From assembly GCF_000230695.2 (NCBI RefSeq), contig NC_020541.1, positions 2,914,001-2,978,000 of the forward strand: 64,000 nucleotides of DNA, written 5' to 3'. The DNA is from Rhodanobacter denitrificans (GTDB lineage: Bacteria; Pseudomonadota; Gammaproteobacteria; Xanthomonadales; Rhodanobacteraceae). The position numbers were made by a program, and so were the translations under genes. This document shows, in pieces, positions 7,481-16,109 of the stretch. The notes under the pieces were generated by a model. It did not search any database, was not told where the DNA came from, and was given only the letters and a program-made list of their open reading frames with translations. Every line of letters starts with the position of its first letter. Within the stretch, counting starts at the first letter, position 1.

Positions 7481-8560
7481 ATGATCAGCTGCGACACCGT
7501 CATCATCGGAGCGGGCCCGGTCGGCCTGTTCCAGGTTTTCGAGCTGGGCCTGCTGGGGCAGGATGCGCACGTGATCGATGCCGTGCCGCATGCCGGCGGC
7601 CAGTGCACGGAGCTGTATCCGGACAAGCCGATCTACGACATCCCGGCGTTGCCGGTGTGCAGCGGACGCGAACTGATCGAGCGGCTGCAGCAGCAGATCC
7701 GCCCGTTCGCGCCGAAGTTCCACCTGGGCCACACCGTCACCGCGCTGCAGCGCATGGACAACGGCCGCTTTCACCTGCGCACCAGTGGCGGCCTGGCGTT
7801 CAACGCCGGCGTGGTGATCATTGCCGGCGGCCTGGGCGCGTTCGCGCCACGCACGCTCGACCTGCCGGAAGCCGCGCCGCTGGTGGATCGCACGCTGCAC
7901 TACAAGGTGACGCAGCCGGCGCTGTTCGACGACCAGGACATCGTGATCGCCGGCGGCGGCGACGTGGCGCTGGATTGGGCGCTGGCCCTGGTCGAGCGGG
8001 TACGCAGCATGGTGCTGGTGCATCGCTCGTCCAGCTTCCGCGCGGCGCCGGCCAGCGTGGCGCGCATGCAGACGCTGTGCGACGAGGGCCGCATGCAGTT
8101 CTGCGAAGGCGACATCGTCGGGCTGGAAACCAGCGATGAAACGCTGGCGCAGGTCCGCGTGCGCACGCGCAGCGGCATGGTCCGGCGTATCGAGGCGTCG
8201 CAGCTGCTGGTGTTCTGGGGCCTGCATCCGGCGCTGGGGCCGATCGCCGACTGGGGACTGGCGCTGGAGCGCCAACAGCTGGTGGTGGATCCGTCGACGT
8301 TGCAGACCTCGGTGCCTGGCGTGTTCGCGGTGGGCGACATCAATACCTATCCCGGCAAGAAGAAGCTGATCCTCTGCGGCTTCCACGAAACGGCACTGTG
8401 CGCCTTTGCCGCACATGCGCACCGGCATCCCGGCGACAAGGCGAACCTGCAGTACACGACCACCAGCCCGGCACTGCAACGGCGCCTGGGTGTGCGCGAT
8501 ACCGCAGGCGCCGACGTCGTGGCGCAACCGCCGCCACGGGTCGAAGCCAGCGCGGCCTGA
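7481..8560 (+). CDS. Ferredoxin/flavodoxin--NADP reductase (TrxR-like type), first gene of the nos operon
   Basis: A 359-residue two-Rossmann flavoprotein of the thioredoxin-reductase-like FNR type. It has an FAD motif GAGPVG (residues 10-15), an NADPH motif GGGDVALD (about 158-165), the FAD-closing VPGVFAVGDINTYPGKKKL and no redox CxxC, separating it from thioredoxin reductase. Such enzymes move electrons between NADPH and ferredoxin or flavodoxin. As the first gene of the nos unit it may feed or balance the electron path into NosR; that role is inferred. ATG 7481 is chosen over ATG 7448 because the predicted promoter would start transcription between them. Confidence 0.8.
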   Translation: MISCDTVIIGAGPVGLFQVFELGLLGQDAHVIDAVPHAGGQCTELYPDKPIYDIPALPVCSGRELIERLQQQIRPFAPKFHLGHTVTALQRMDNGRFHLRTSGGLAFNAGVVIIAGGLGAFAPRTLDLPEAAPLVDRTLHYKVTQPALFDDQDIVIAGGGDVALDWALALVERVRSMVLVHRSSSFRAAPASVARMQTLCDEGRMQFCEGDIVGLETSDETLAQVRVRTRSGMVRRIEASQLLVFWGLHPALGPIADWGLALERQQLVVDPSTLQTSVPGVFAVGDINTYPGKKKLILCGFHETALCAFAAHAHRHPGDKANLQYTTTSPALQRRLGVRDTAGADVVAQPPPRVEASAA

Positions 8561-8612
8561 CGCTCCCCACCCTTTCGCATTCGCACCAAGACGCACGCCG
8601 GGAGGCCCTTCC

Positions 8613-9680
8613 ATGCACGGCTCCATCGAACCCACCGAACCGCGCTCGCCCGAGCGCCGGCGACTGCTCCGGCAGGCCGGCCAGCTCGCCATCGCCGGCG
8701 GCCTGCTGGCCGGCGGCGGCTGGGCCGTGCTCAGGCGCAAGCAGAACCTGTGGCAGGTGCGCCGCGAGCGCACGCTGATGCAGACCTCGGTGGCGGTGAC
8801 CTGCCTGGCCGACGACGTGCAGGCGGCCGGCGCGGCGATCGAGGCGGCGTTCGCGCGCATGGCCGCGACCGCCGCGCAGCTGACCCGCTTCGACCCGGCC
8901 AGCCCGCTGGCGCGGCTGAACCGCGACGGCCAGCTGGCGCAGGTGCCCGCGCAGCTGGACGCGGTGCTGCGCCAGGCGCTGTCGCTCTCGCGACTGACCG
9001 ACGGCGCGTTCGACCCGACCGTGCTGCCGGTGCTGCGCTACTTCGAAACGCTGCGCGGTACGGCGACAACCAACGCGCACGAGCAGCGCGTGGCCGAAAG
9101 TCGCGACGCGCTGGTCGGCTACCGCGACCTCGCGCTGGACGCACGCGGCGCGCGGCTGCTGCGTCCGGGCATGGCGATCACCCTGGACGGCATCGCCAAG
9201 GGCCACGTGGTCGACCAGGGCATCGCCGCGCTGCGCGGCGCGGGCATCGAGTACGCCCTGATCGACGCCGGCGGCGACATCCACGCGATCTGCGGCAACG
9301 ACCCCGAGCGGCACTGGAACGTCGGCATCGTCGACCCGCTCGACGTCAGCCGCGTGGCGGCGGTGCTGCAGCTGCGCAACGCGGCGCTGTCGACCTCGGG
9401 CAACTACCGGGTGTTCTTCTCCGCCGACCGGCGGCTGTTCCACATCGTCAACCCGCGCACCGGCTGGTCGCCGCAAAGCTACTCGAGCGTCACCGTGATG
9501 GCGCGGCGTTCGGTGCTGGCCGACGGCATGAGCACCGCAGCGTTTTCACTGGAGCTACCGCGGCTGTCGTCGTTGATGAACGCGCAGGACCACCAGTGGC
9601 TGGCCTTCTCGCGCAGCGGCGAGCAGCGCTGGCGCTCGCGCGAACTGCCGCTGATCGCCGGCACGGCGGAGCTGGCCTGA
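8613..9680 (+). CDS. apbE: FAD:protein FMN transferase, NosX-type
   Basis: A 355-residue ApbE/NosX protein that transfers FMN covalently onto a threonine of NosR in the periplasm. It has a Tat-like N-terminus (ERRRLLRQ at residues 14-21, then a hydrophobic AIAGGLLAGGGWAVL) and ApbE landmarks: LTRFDPASPLARLN, TDGAFDPTV, ALDGIAKGHVVD-like ITLDGIAKG, IDAGGDIHA and LSTSGNYR. GGGAGG-like GGGAGGC at 8599-8605 sits about 8 bases before the ATG. Its stop overlaps the nosR start (TGATG), so the modifying enzyme and its substrate are translationally coupled. In many nos clusters nosX is last; here it precedes nosR. Confidence 0.9.
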   Translation: MHGSIEPTEPRSPERRRLLRQAGQLAIAGGLLAGGGWAVLRRKQNLWQVRRERTLMQTSVAVTCLADDVQAAGAAIEAAFARMAATAAQLTRFDPASPLARLNRDGQLAQVPAQLDAVLRQALSLSRLTDGAFDPTVLPVLRYFETLRGTATTNAHEQRVAESRDALVGYRDLALDARGARLLRPGMAITLDGIAKGHVVDQGIAALRGAGIEYALIDAGGDIHAICGNDPERHWNVGIVDPLDVSRVAAVLQLRNAALSTSGNYRVFFSADRRLFHIVNPRTGWSPQSYSSVTVMARRSVLADGMSTAAFSLELPRLSSLMNAQDHQWLAFSRSGEQRWRSRELPLIAGTAELA

Positions 9681-11872
9681 TGCGCGACGCACGCTCCCGC
9701 TCCTTCATGGCCAGGCTGCTGCTCGCGCTGCTGTTGCTGCTGCCCGCCTCCGCGGCGCTGGCCGGCATCGACGCCCGCTTCCCGCAGCTGCACCAGGTGT
9801 TCCCCGACGCCGACCGCTTCGGCGACGTCGAGGGCACCCCGCCCGCGGCGGCCGTGTACCGCGGCGGCAAGGTGGTCGGCTACGTGTTCGAGACGGTGAT
9901 GGTGGCGCCGGTGCCGGCCTACTCCGGCGCGCCGATCAACGTGCTGGTGTCGATCGGCACCGACGGCACCATTCGTGACGCCCGCGTACTGGAGCAGCAC
10001 GAGCCGATCCTGCTGGTCGGCATCCCGGTGCAGAAGCTGTACGACTTCGTCGCCCGCTACGTCGGCCACCGCGTGGACGACCAGATCGTGGTCGGCGGCG
10101 GCGCCAGCGGCAGCGTGCGCATCGACGCGATCAGCAGCGCCACGGTGACCTCGATGGTCGCCAACGAGACGATCATGAACTCGGCGCTGAAGGTGGCCGC
10201 CTCGCGCCAGCTGATCGCCGGCGCGGCCGACACCGGCGCGGCCGCCGCGCAGGTGCGCGCCGACCACTTCGTGCCGGCCGACTGGCAGGCGCTGACCGGC
10301 AACGGCGCGATCGGCCACCTGCAGCTGGCGCGGCAGGCGGTCACCGACGCCTTCAAGGGCCAGCCGGAAAGCGGCCTGGTCGACGACCCCACCGCGCCCG
10401 CGCCCGGCCACGGCGCAGACACCTTCATCGACCTGTACTTCACCGACGTCACCCCGCCCACGGTGGGCCGCAACCTGCTCGGCGCCGCGGCCCACGCCGA
10501 CCTGATGAAGCTGCTCAAGCCCGGCGACTCGGCGATCGCGGTGATGGCCAACGGCATCTACTCGTTCAAGGGCGTGGGCTACGTGCGCGGCGGCATCTTC
10601 GACCGCGTGCACCTGCTGCAGGACGGCAAGCTGGTGCTGTTCAAGGACGCCGACCTGGTGCAGCTGAACGACACCCCGCTGCGAGGCAAGCCCGACTTCG
10701 CCGAACAGGCGATCTTCATCGTGCGCCACGGCGGCAGCGGCTTCGACGCGACCCGGCCGTGGACGCTGCAGCTGATGGTGAACCGCCAGGTCGGCCCGCT
10801 GCAAAGCATCTACCACACCTTCACCCGCGACTACCGCATGCCGGCGGTCTACACCACGCGGCCGGACGCCGCCGAAGCGCAGGCAGACGCGCTGCCGGCC
10901 GATGCGCCGCTGTGGCAGAAGGTCTGGTACGGCCGCCGGGTCGACATCGCGCTGCTGCTGGCCGGACTCACCGTGCTCACCCTGATCCTGATGTTCCAGG
11001 ACTGGATCGTGACGCGCCCGCACCTGCTCGAACGCCTGCGCGTGGGCTTCCTGATCTACACGCTGGTGTTCATCGGCTGGTACGGGCTGGCGCAGCTGTC
11101 GGTGGTGAACATCCTCACCTTCATCCAGGCGGTGCTGCACGACTTCCGCTGGTCCACCTTCCTGATGGATCCGCTGGTGTTCATCCTGTGGGTGTTCGTG
11201 GCCGCCACGCTGCTGCTGCTCGGGCGCGGCATCTACTGCGGCTGGCTGTGCCCGTTCGGCGCGCTGCAGGTGCTGGTGAACAAGCTGGCGCGCCGGCTGC
11301 ACGTGCCGCAGTTCGAGGTGCCGCAGTACCTGCACGAGCGGCTGTGGGCGATCAAGTACATCCTGCTGCTGGTGCTGTTCGGGATGTCGCTGCAGTCGCT
11401 CAACCTGGCCGAGCACTACGCCGAGATCGAGCCGTTCAAGACCGCGATCACCCTGCACTTCGCCCGCTCCTGGGGCTACGTGCTCTACGCGCTGGCGCTG
11501 GTGGCGGTGGCGGCGTTCAACAACAAGTTCTACTGCCGCTACGTGTGCCCGCTGGGCGCCGGGCTGGCGGTGTCCGGCCGCTTCCACCTGTTCGAGTGGC
11601 TGCGCCGGCGCAAGGAGTGCGGCCGCCCCTGCCAGATCTGCGCGAACGAATGCGAAGTGAAGGCGATCAACGCGATCGGCCAGATCAACTTCAACGAATG
11701 CCATTACTGCCTGGACTGCCAGGTCACCTACGCCAACGACCAGAAATGCCCGCCGCTGGTGGAGCGCCGCAAGAAGCGCGAACGCGCCGCGCGGCCGCTG
11801 CCCACCCCGGTGCTGACGATCATCCCGGCGGCGACGCCGGCAACCCCCGAGCCGGCGAAGGCCGCCGACTGA
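9680..11872 (+). CDS. nosR: NosR, membrane flavo-iron-sulfur protein for N2O reduction
   Basis: A 730-residue protein with a signal sequence (about 1-28) and a periplasmic FMN-binding domain with the flavinylation motif ISSAT (Thr155). Several membrane helices follow from about residue 425, with two CxxxCP motifs (YCGWLCPFG and YCRYVCPLG). The cytoplasmic C-terminus has two 4Fe-4S sites (ECGRPCQICANEC and CHYCLDCQ). It is thought to pass electrons from the quinol pool to NosZ and is needed for nos expression and activity. Length fits clade I NosR (about 700-740). It is coupled to apbE upstream and lies 31 bp before nosZ. Confidence 0.97.
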   Translation: MRDARSRSFMARLLLALLLLLPASAALAGIDARFPQLHQVFPDADRFGDVEGTPPAAAVYRGGKVVGYVFETVMVAPVPAYSGAPINVLVSIGTDGTIRDARVLEQHEPILLVGIPVQKLYDFVARYVGHRVDDQIVVGGGASGSVRIDAISSATVTSMVANETIMNSALKVAASRQLIAGAADTGAAAAQVRADHFVPADWQALTGNGAIGHLQLARQAVTDAFKGQPESGLVDDPTAPAPGHGADTFIDLYFTDVTPPTVGRNLLGAAAHADLMKLLKPGDSAIAVMANGIYSFKGVGYVRGGIFDRVHLLQDGKLVLFKDADLVQLNDTPLRGKPDFAEQAIFIVRHGGSGFDATRPWTLQLMVNRQVGPLQSIYHTFTRDYRMPAVYTTRPDAAEAQADALPADAPLWQKVWYGRRVDIALLLAGLTVLTLILMFQDWIVTRPHLLERLRVGFLIYTLVFIGWYGLAQLSVVNILTFIQAVLHDFRWSTFLMDPLVFILWVFVAATLLLLGRGIYCGWLCPFGALQVLVNKLARRLHVPQFEVPQYLHERLWAIKYILLLVLFGMSLQSLNLAEHYAEIEPFKTAITLHFARSWGYVLYALALVAVAAFNNKFYCRYVCPLGAGLAVSGRFHLFEWLRRRKECGRPCQICANECEVKAINAIGQINFNECHYCLDCQVTYANDQKCPPLVERRKKRERAARPLPTPVLTIIPAATPATPEPAKAAD

Positions 11873-11903
11873 CCCACCCACCTATCCAGAGGGATGGAGC
11901 GCC

Positions 11904-13853
11904 ATGCACGACGAATCGAGCAACCAACCCGGCCAGTCCGGACAAGCTGCGGAACCGGGCAACCCTGCACGCCGCAACTTCATGAAGACCAGCGCGCTGG
12001 CCAGCCTCGCCGGCGCGGCGGGACTGGCGCTGGCGGCCTGCGGCCGCAACGGCGAGCACGCCGGCGTGGACGGCGACGAGCATGAGGACAAGCGCCGACA
12101 CGAAAAAGGTGAGCACGCAGCGGCTTCCGACCACGTGCCGCCCGGCCAGCTCGACGAGTACTACGGTTTCTGGAGCGGCGGCCAGTCCGGCGAGGTGCGC
12201 CTGGTCGGCGTGCCCTCGATGCGCGAGCTGATGCGCATCCCGGTGTTCAATCCCGACTTCACCATCGGCTGGGGTGTCACCAACGAGAGCAAGCGCGTGC
12301 TCGGGCCGAACTTCCCGCCCGGCGGCGACTGCCACCACCCGCACATGAGCCAGACCGACGGCCACTACGACGGCCGCTACATCTTCATCAACGACAAGGC
12401 GCACACCCGCGTGGCGCGCATCCGCTGCGACGTGATGCGCACCGACCGCATCACCGAGGTACCCAACGTGCAGGCGATCCACGGCCTGCGCGTGCAGCGC
12501 GCGCCGCGCACCGGCTACGTGTTCGCTAACGGCGAGTTCCTGGTTCCGGCGCCGAACGACGGCCGCGACCTGGAGGACCCGAAGAAATACCAGACCATGT
12601 TCAGCGCGCTCGACGGCGACACCATGGAGGTCGCCTGGCAGGTGCTGGTGGACGGCAACCTGGACAACACCGAGGCCGACTACGCCGGCAAGTACGCGAT
12701 CTCCACCTGCTACAACAGCGAGGGCGGCATGGACCTGCCCAGCACGATGCAGGCCGAGCGCGACTGGGCGGTGGTGTTCGACATCGCGCGCATCGAGGCG
12801 GCGGTGAAGAAGGGCGACTTCAAGACCATCGGCGATTCGAAGGTGCCGGTGCTGGACGGCCGCCACGGCTCCTCGTTCACGCTATACATCCCGATCCCGA
12901 AGAACCCGCACGGGATCAACGCCAGCCCCGACGGCAAGTACGTGGTGGCCAACGGCAAGCTCTCGCCCACTGTCACCGTGATGGAGTGGAGCCGCATCGA
13001 CGACTGGTTCGCCGGCAAGCTCAAGGACCCGCGCGACACCGTGGTGGCCGAGCCCGAACTGGGCCTGGGCCCGTTGCACACCGCCTACGACGGGCGCGGC
13101 AACGGCTACACCACGCTATTCATCGACAGCCAGATCGCCAAGTGGAACATCGCCGACGCGATCGCCGCCCACGACGGCAAGAAGGTCAACTACCTGCGCC
13201 AGAAGATCGACGTGGCCTACCAGCCCGGCCACTGCCATACCTCGATGGGCGAGACGCGCGACGCCGACGGCAAGTGGCTGGTGTCGCTGAACAAGTTCTC
13301 CAAGGACCGCTTCCTGCCCACCGGCCCGCTGCATCCGGACAACGACCAGCTGATCGACATCTCCGGCGAGACCATGAAGCTGGTCGCCGACGGCCCGGTC
13401 TACGCCGAGCCGCACGACGTGATCCTGCTGCACCGCCGGCTGCTGATCGACAAGGTCAAGAAGAGCTGGGAGCGCGACGACCCGTTCTTCGCCGAGACGG
13501 TGGCGATGGCCAAGCGCCACGGCGTCAACGTGCTGTCCGACAGCAAGGTCATCCGCGAGGGCCGCAAGGTGTTCGTGTACATGACCTCGGCCGCGCCGAT
13601 CTTCGGCCTGGGCAGCTTCAAGGTGAAGAAAGGCGATGAGGTGACCGTGGTGGTGACCAACATCGACGCGGTGGAGGACGTGAGCCACGGCTTCTGCATC
13701 GTCAACTACGGCATCAACATGGAGATCAGCCCCGGCGCCACCGCCTCGGCCACCTTCACCGCCGACAAGGCGGGCGTGTTCTGGTACTACTGCACGTTCT
13801 TCTGCCATGCGATGCACATGGAGATGAGCGGGCGGATGCTGGTCGAGGCCTGA
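11904..13853 (+). CDS. nosZ: Nitrous oxide reductase NosZ, Tat-dependent clade I
   Basis: A 649-residue copper enzyme reducing N2O to N2 in the periplasm. The Tat signal has RRNFMK at 23-28 and a hydrophobic stretch ending LAAC at 43-46, so it also carries a lipobox. The charged, His-rich linker at 55-77 is unusual. CuZ ligands are all present: His144, 145, 193, 336, 392, 443 and 504. The CuA site is His595, Cys630, Cys634, His638 and Met641; the aromatic residue between the cysteines is Phe632, where Pseudomonas stutzeri has Trp. It follows nosR by 31 bp with GAGGGATGG upstream, and is followed by a strong hairpin. Confidence 0.98.
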   Translation: MHDESSNQPGQSGQAAEPGNPARRNFMKTSALASLAGAAGLALAACGRNGEHAGVDGDEHEDKRRHEKGEHAAASDHVPPGQLDEYYGFWSGGQSGEVRLVGVPSMRELMRIPVFNPDFTIGWGVTNESKRVLGPNFPPGGDCHHPHMSQTDGHYDGRYIFINDKAHTRVARIRCDVMRTDRITEVPNVQAIHGLRVQRAPRTGYVFANGEFLVPAPNDGRDLEDPKKYQTMFSALDGDTMEVAWQVLVDGNLDNTEADYAGKYAISTCYNSEGGMDLPSTMQAERDWAVVFDIARIEAAVKKGDFKTIGDSKVPVLDGRHGSSFTLYIPIPKNPHGINASPDGKYVVANGKLSPTVTVMEWSRIDDWFAGKLKDPRDTVVAEPELGLGPLHTAYDGRGNGYTTLFIDSQIAKWNIADAIAAHDGKKVNYLRQKIDVAYQPGHCHTSMGETRDADGKWLVSLNKFSKDRFLPTGPLHPDNDQLIDISGETMKLVADGPVYAEPHDVILLHRRLLIDKVKKSWERDDPFFAETVAMAKRHGVNVLSDSKVIREGRKVFVYMTSAAPIFGLGSFKVKKGDEVTVVVTNIDAVEDVSHGFCIVNYGINMEISPGATASATFTADKAGVFWYYCTFFCHAMHMEMSGRMLVEA

Positions 13854-13858
13854 ACCGC

Positions 13859-13889
13859 GCCGTGCCGCCGCACCGCGCGGCGGCACGGC
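13859..13889 (+). promoter_or_regulatory. Strong intercistronic hairpin between nosZ and nosD
   Basis: Directly after the nosZ stop, GCCGTGCCGCCG (13859-13870) pairs perfectly with CGGCGGCACGGC (13878-13889) around a 7-base loop. No U-tract follows, so this is not a classical terminator. A 3' hairpin here could protect nosZ mRNA and weaken downstream expression, giving more NosZ than maturation proteins. That role is inferred from position. Confidence 0.65.
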
Positions 13890-13905
13890 CGGATCTTCGC
13901 TCGCC

Positions 13906-15171
13906 ATGAATACGCTTCGCTCCCTCGCGGCCCTGCTGCTGGCGCTGTCGCCGGTGCTGCCGGCGCATGCGCACGAGCCGCTGGAACAGGCCGTGGCCGC
14001 GGCGGCGCCGGGCGCCACGGTCAGCGTGCCGGCGGGCGTGCACACGGTGCACCTCAAGCTGGACAAACCCGTCACGCTGATCGGCCAGCCCGGCGCGATC
14101 CTCGATGGCGGCGGCAGCGGCGACGCCGTGCGCATCGGCGCGTCCGGCGTCACCGTGCGCGGCCTGACCCTGCGCCGCAGCGGCAGCGACCTCACCGCGA
14201 TGAACGCCGGCATCTTCGTCGAGCGCCAGGCGCGCGACGTCACCATCAGCGGCAACCGCATCGAGGACAGCCTGTTCGGCGTCTACCTCGACGGCGCCGC
14301 CGACGTGCGGGTCGAGCGCAACACGATCCGCGGCATGCGCACGTTGCGCGTGGCCGACCGCGGCGACGGCATCCACCTGTGGAACGACACCGGCTGCACC
14401 ATCGATGGCAACGACATCGCCGGCACGCGCGACGGCATCTACGTCTACGTCAGCCCGCACAACACCATCGCGCGCAACGTGGTGCACGACGTGCGCTACG
14501 GCATTCACTACATGTATTCGCAGCACAACCTGCTGCTGGACAACGTCAGCCGCGGCAATCTGGCCGGCTACGCGCTGATGTCGTCCGACCACCTCAAGGT
14601 GATCGGCAACACCGCCGAGGACGAGGATTCCTACGGCTTCCTGCTCAACTACATCTCGCACAGCGAGATCGCCGGCAACCAGATACGCCGCATCAACGGC
14701 CTGCGCGACACCCAGGGCGGCCTGATCGACGGCACCGAAGGCAAGGGGCTGTTCGTCTACCTGTCGCAGTTCAACACCATCCACGACAACCTCGCCGCCG
14801 ACTCGCAGATCGGCATCCACGTGACCGCCGGCTCGGAGAACAACCGCCTGTGGGGCAACCGCTTCGTGGACAACCGCATCCAGGTGAAGTACGTGCAGAA
14901 CCTCGCGCAGGAATGGTCGGCGAACAGCCGCGGCAATTTCTGGAGCGACTACCTCGGCTGGGACCTCGATGCCGACGGCATCGGCGACATTCCGTTCCGT
15001 CCCAACGACGGCGTCGACGTGCTGCTGTGGAAATACCCTTCCGCGCGCAACCTGATGTCCAGCCCCGCGGTGCTGCTGCTGCGCTACGTGCAGCGCGCGT
15101 TCCCGGTGTTCACGCCACCCTCGGTGCAGGACAGCCACCCGCTGATGAAAGCCCCCCGGTCAAGCCCATGA
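13906..15171 (+). CDS. nosD: NosD, periplasmic copper-delivery protein of the NosDFY complex
   Basis: A 421-residue protein with a cleavable signal peptide (LLALSPVLPAHAHE) and a right-handed parallel beta-helix built from CASH/NosD repeats (GVTVRGLTLRRSG, NVVHDVRYGIHYM, NNRLWGNRFVDN and others). The C-terminal signature NFWSDYLGWDLDADGIGDIPF is characteristic. NosD with the ABC transporter NosFY delivers copper and sulfide for the CuZ centre. It ends with a helix and a 4-bp overlap with nosF. Confidence 0.95.
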   Translation: MNTLRSLAALLLALSPVLPAHAHEPLEQAVAAAAPGATVSVPAGVHTVHLKLDKPVTLIGQPGAILDGGGSGDAVRIGASGVTVRGLTLRRSGSDLTAMNAGIFVERQARDVTISGNRIEDSLFGVYLDGAADVRVERNTIRGMRTLRVADRGDGIHLWNDTGCTIDGNDIAGTRDGIYVYVSPHNTIARNVVHDVRYGIHYMYSQHNLLLDNVSRGNLAGYALMSSDHLKVIGNTAEDEDSYGFLLNYISHSEIAGNQIRRINGLRDTQGGLIDGTEGKGLFVYLSQFNTIHDNLAADSQIGIHVTAGSENNRLWGNRFVDNRIQVKYVQNLAQEWSANSRGNFWSDYLGWDLDADGIGDIPFRPNDGVDVLLWKYPSARNLMSSPAVLLLRYVQRAFPVFTPPSVQDSHPLMKAPRSSP

Positions 15172-16109
15172 ACCACGCGATCGAATGCGAGGCACTCGCC
15201 AAGCGCTACAGCGCACTCGCCGCGCTGGACGGCATCAGCGCCCGCGTGCCGTGCGGCCAGGTGATCGGCCTGCTCGGCCACAACGGCGCCGGCAAGTCCA
15301 CCCTGATCAAGCTGATCCTCGGCCTGATCGCGCCCAGCGGCGGCCGGCTGCAGGTGCTCGGCCAGTCGCCGTGGCGCGCGCACGCGCTGCGCCGGCGCAT
15401 CGGCTACCTGCCCGAGAGCGCCACGTTCTACGGCAACCTCAGCGGCCGCGAACTGCTCCACTACCTGGCGCGCCTGAAGCAGGCGCCACGCGAGCAGGTA
15501 TCCGCCCTGCTCGAACGCGTCGGCCTAGCGCCCGCCGCCGACCGGCGCATCGGCACCTATTCGAAGGGCATGCGCCAGCGTCTGGGCCTGGCGCAGGCGC
15601 TGCTCGGTTCGCCCGAGCTGGTGCTGCTGGACGAACCGACCACCGGCCTCGACCCGCAGGCCACCCGCGAGCTGTATCGCATCGTCGGCGAGCTGCGCGC
15701 GGACGGCCGCTGCGTGCTGGTCTCCTCGCACCTGCTGGCCGAGCTGGAGCCGCACATCGACGGCGCGCTGATCCTGCGCCAGGGCAAGTTGCTGGCCGCC
15801 GGCAGCCTGCACGCGCTGGGCGAACAGGCCGCGTTGCCGGCGCAGGTGCTGCTGCGGCCACGCGAGCAGGCGATGCCCGAGCTGATCGCGCGTCTCGAAA
15901 GCGGTGGCCTGTCGGCGCAGCCGCGCCCCGACGGCCGGCTGGAGCTGCAAGTCCCCCGCGCCGGCAAACTGCGCACGTTGCGCGAGCTGCTGGACGACCC
16001 GGCGGTCGTCGACGTGGACGTGCGCGAACCCACGCTGGCGCAGCTCTACGACTGGCTCGGCGCCGGCCCGCCGTCACCCGTGCCATCCGCCGTGCAGGTG
16101 AACGCATGA
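15168..16109 (+). CDS. nosF: NosF, ATPase of the NosDFY complex
   Basis: A 313-residue ABC ATPase that energises CuZ assembly at the cytoplasmic face. It has Walker A GHNGAGKST (37-45), the ABC signature YSKGMRQRLG, Walker B LVLLDEPTTGLD and the switch histidine in VSSHLL. A C-terminal extension of about 90 residues follows the ATPase domain. It overlaps nosD by 4 bp and nosY by 4 bp, which keeps subunits in step. Confidence 0.95.
   Translation: MNHAIECEALAKRYSALAALDGISARVPCGQVIGLLGHNGAGKSTLIKLILGLIAPSGGRLQVLGQSPWRAHALRRRIGYLPESATFYGNLSGRELLHYLARLKQAPREQVSALLERVGLAPAADRRIGTYSKGMRQRLGLAQALLGSPELVLLDEPTTGLDPQATRELYRIVGELRADGRCVLVSSHLLAELEPHIDGALILRQGKLLAAGSLHALGEQAALPAQVLLRPREQAMPELIARLESGGLSAQPRPDGRLELQVPRAGKLRTLRELLDDPAVVDVDVREPTLAQLYDWLGAGPPSPVPSAVQVNA

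Noticed and set aside
4882..7626. Long antisense open frame (about 900 codons) opposite the penicillin acylase gene
   Set aside because: Composition is typical of a high-GC shadow frame (Gln/His/Arg/Ala-rich, no domain), while the plus strand has a full recognisable enzyme.
9479..11881. Long antisense frame opposite nosR/apbE
   Set aside because: Shadow frame of high-GC coding DNA; the plus strand carries NosR with all motifs.
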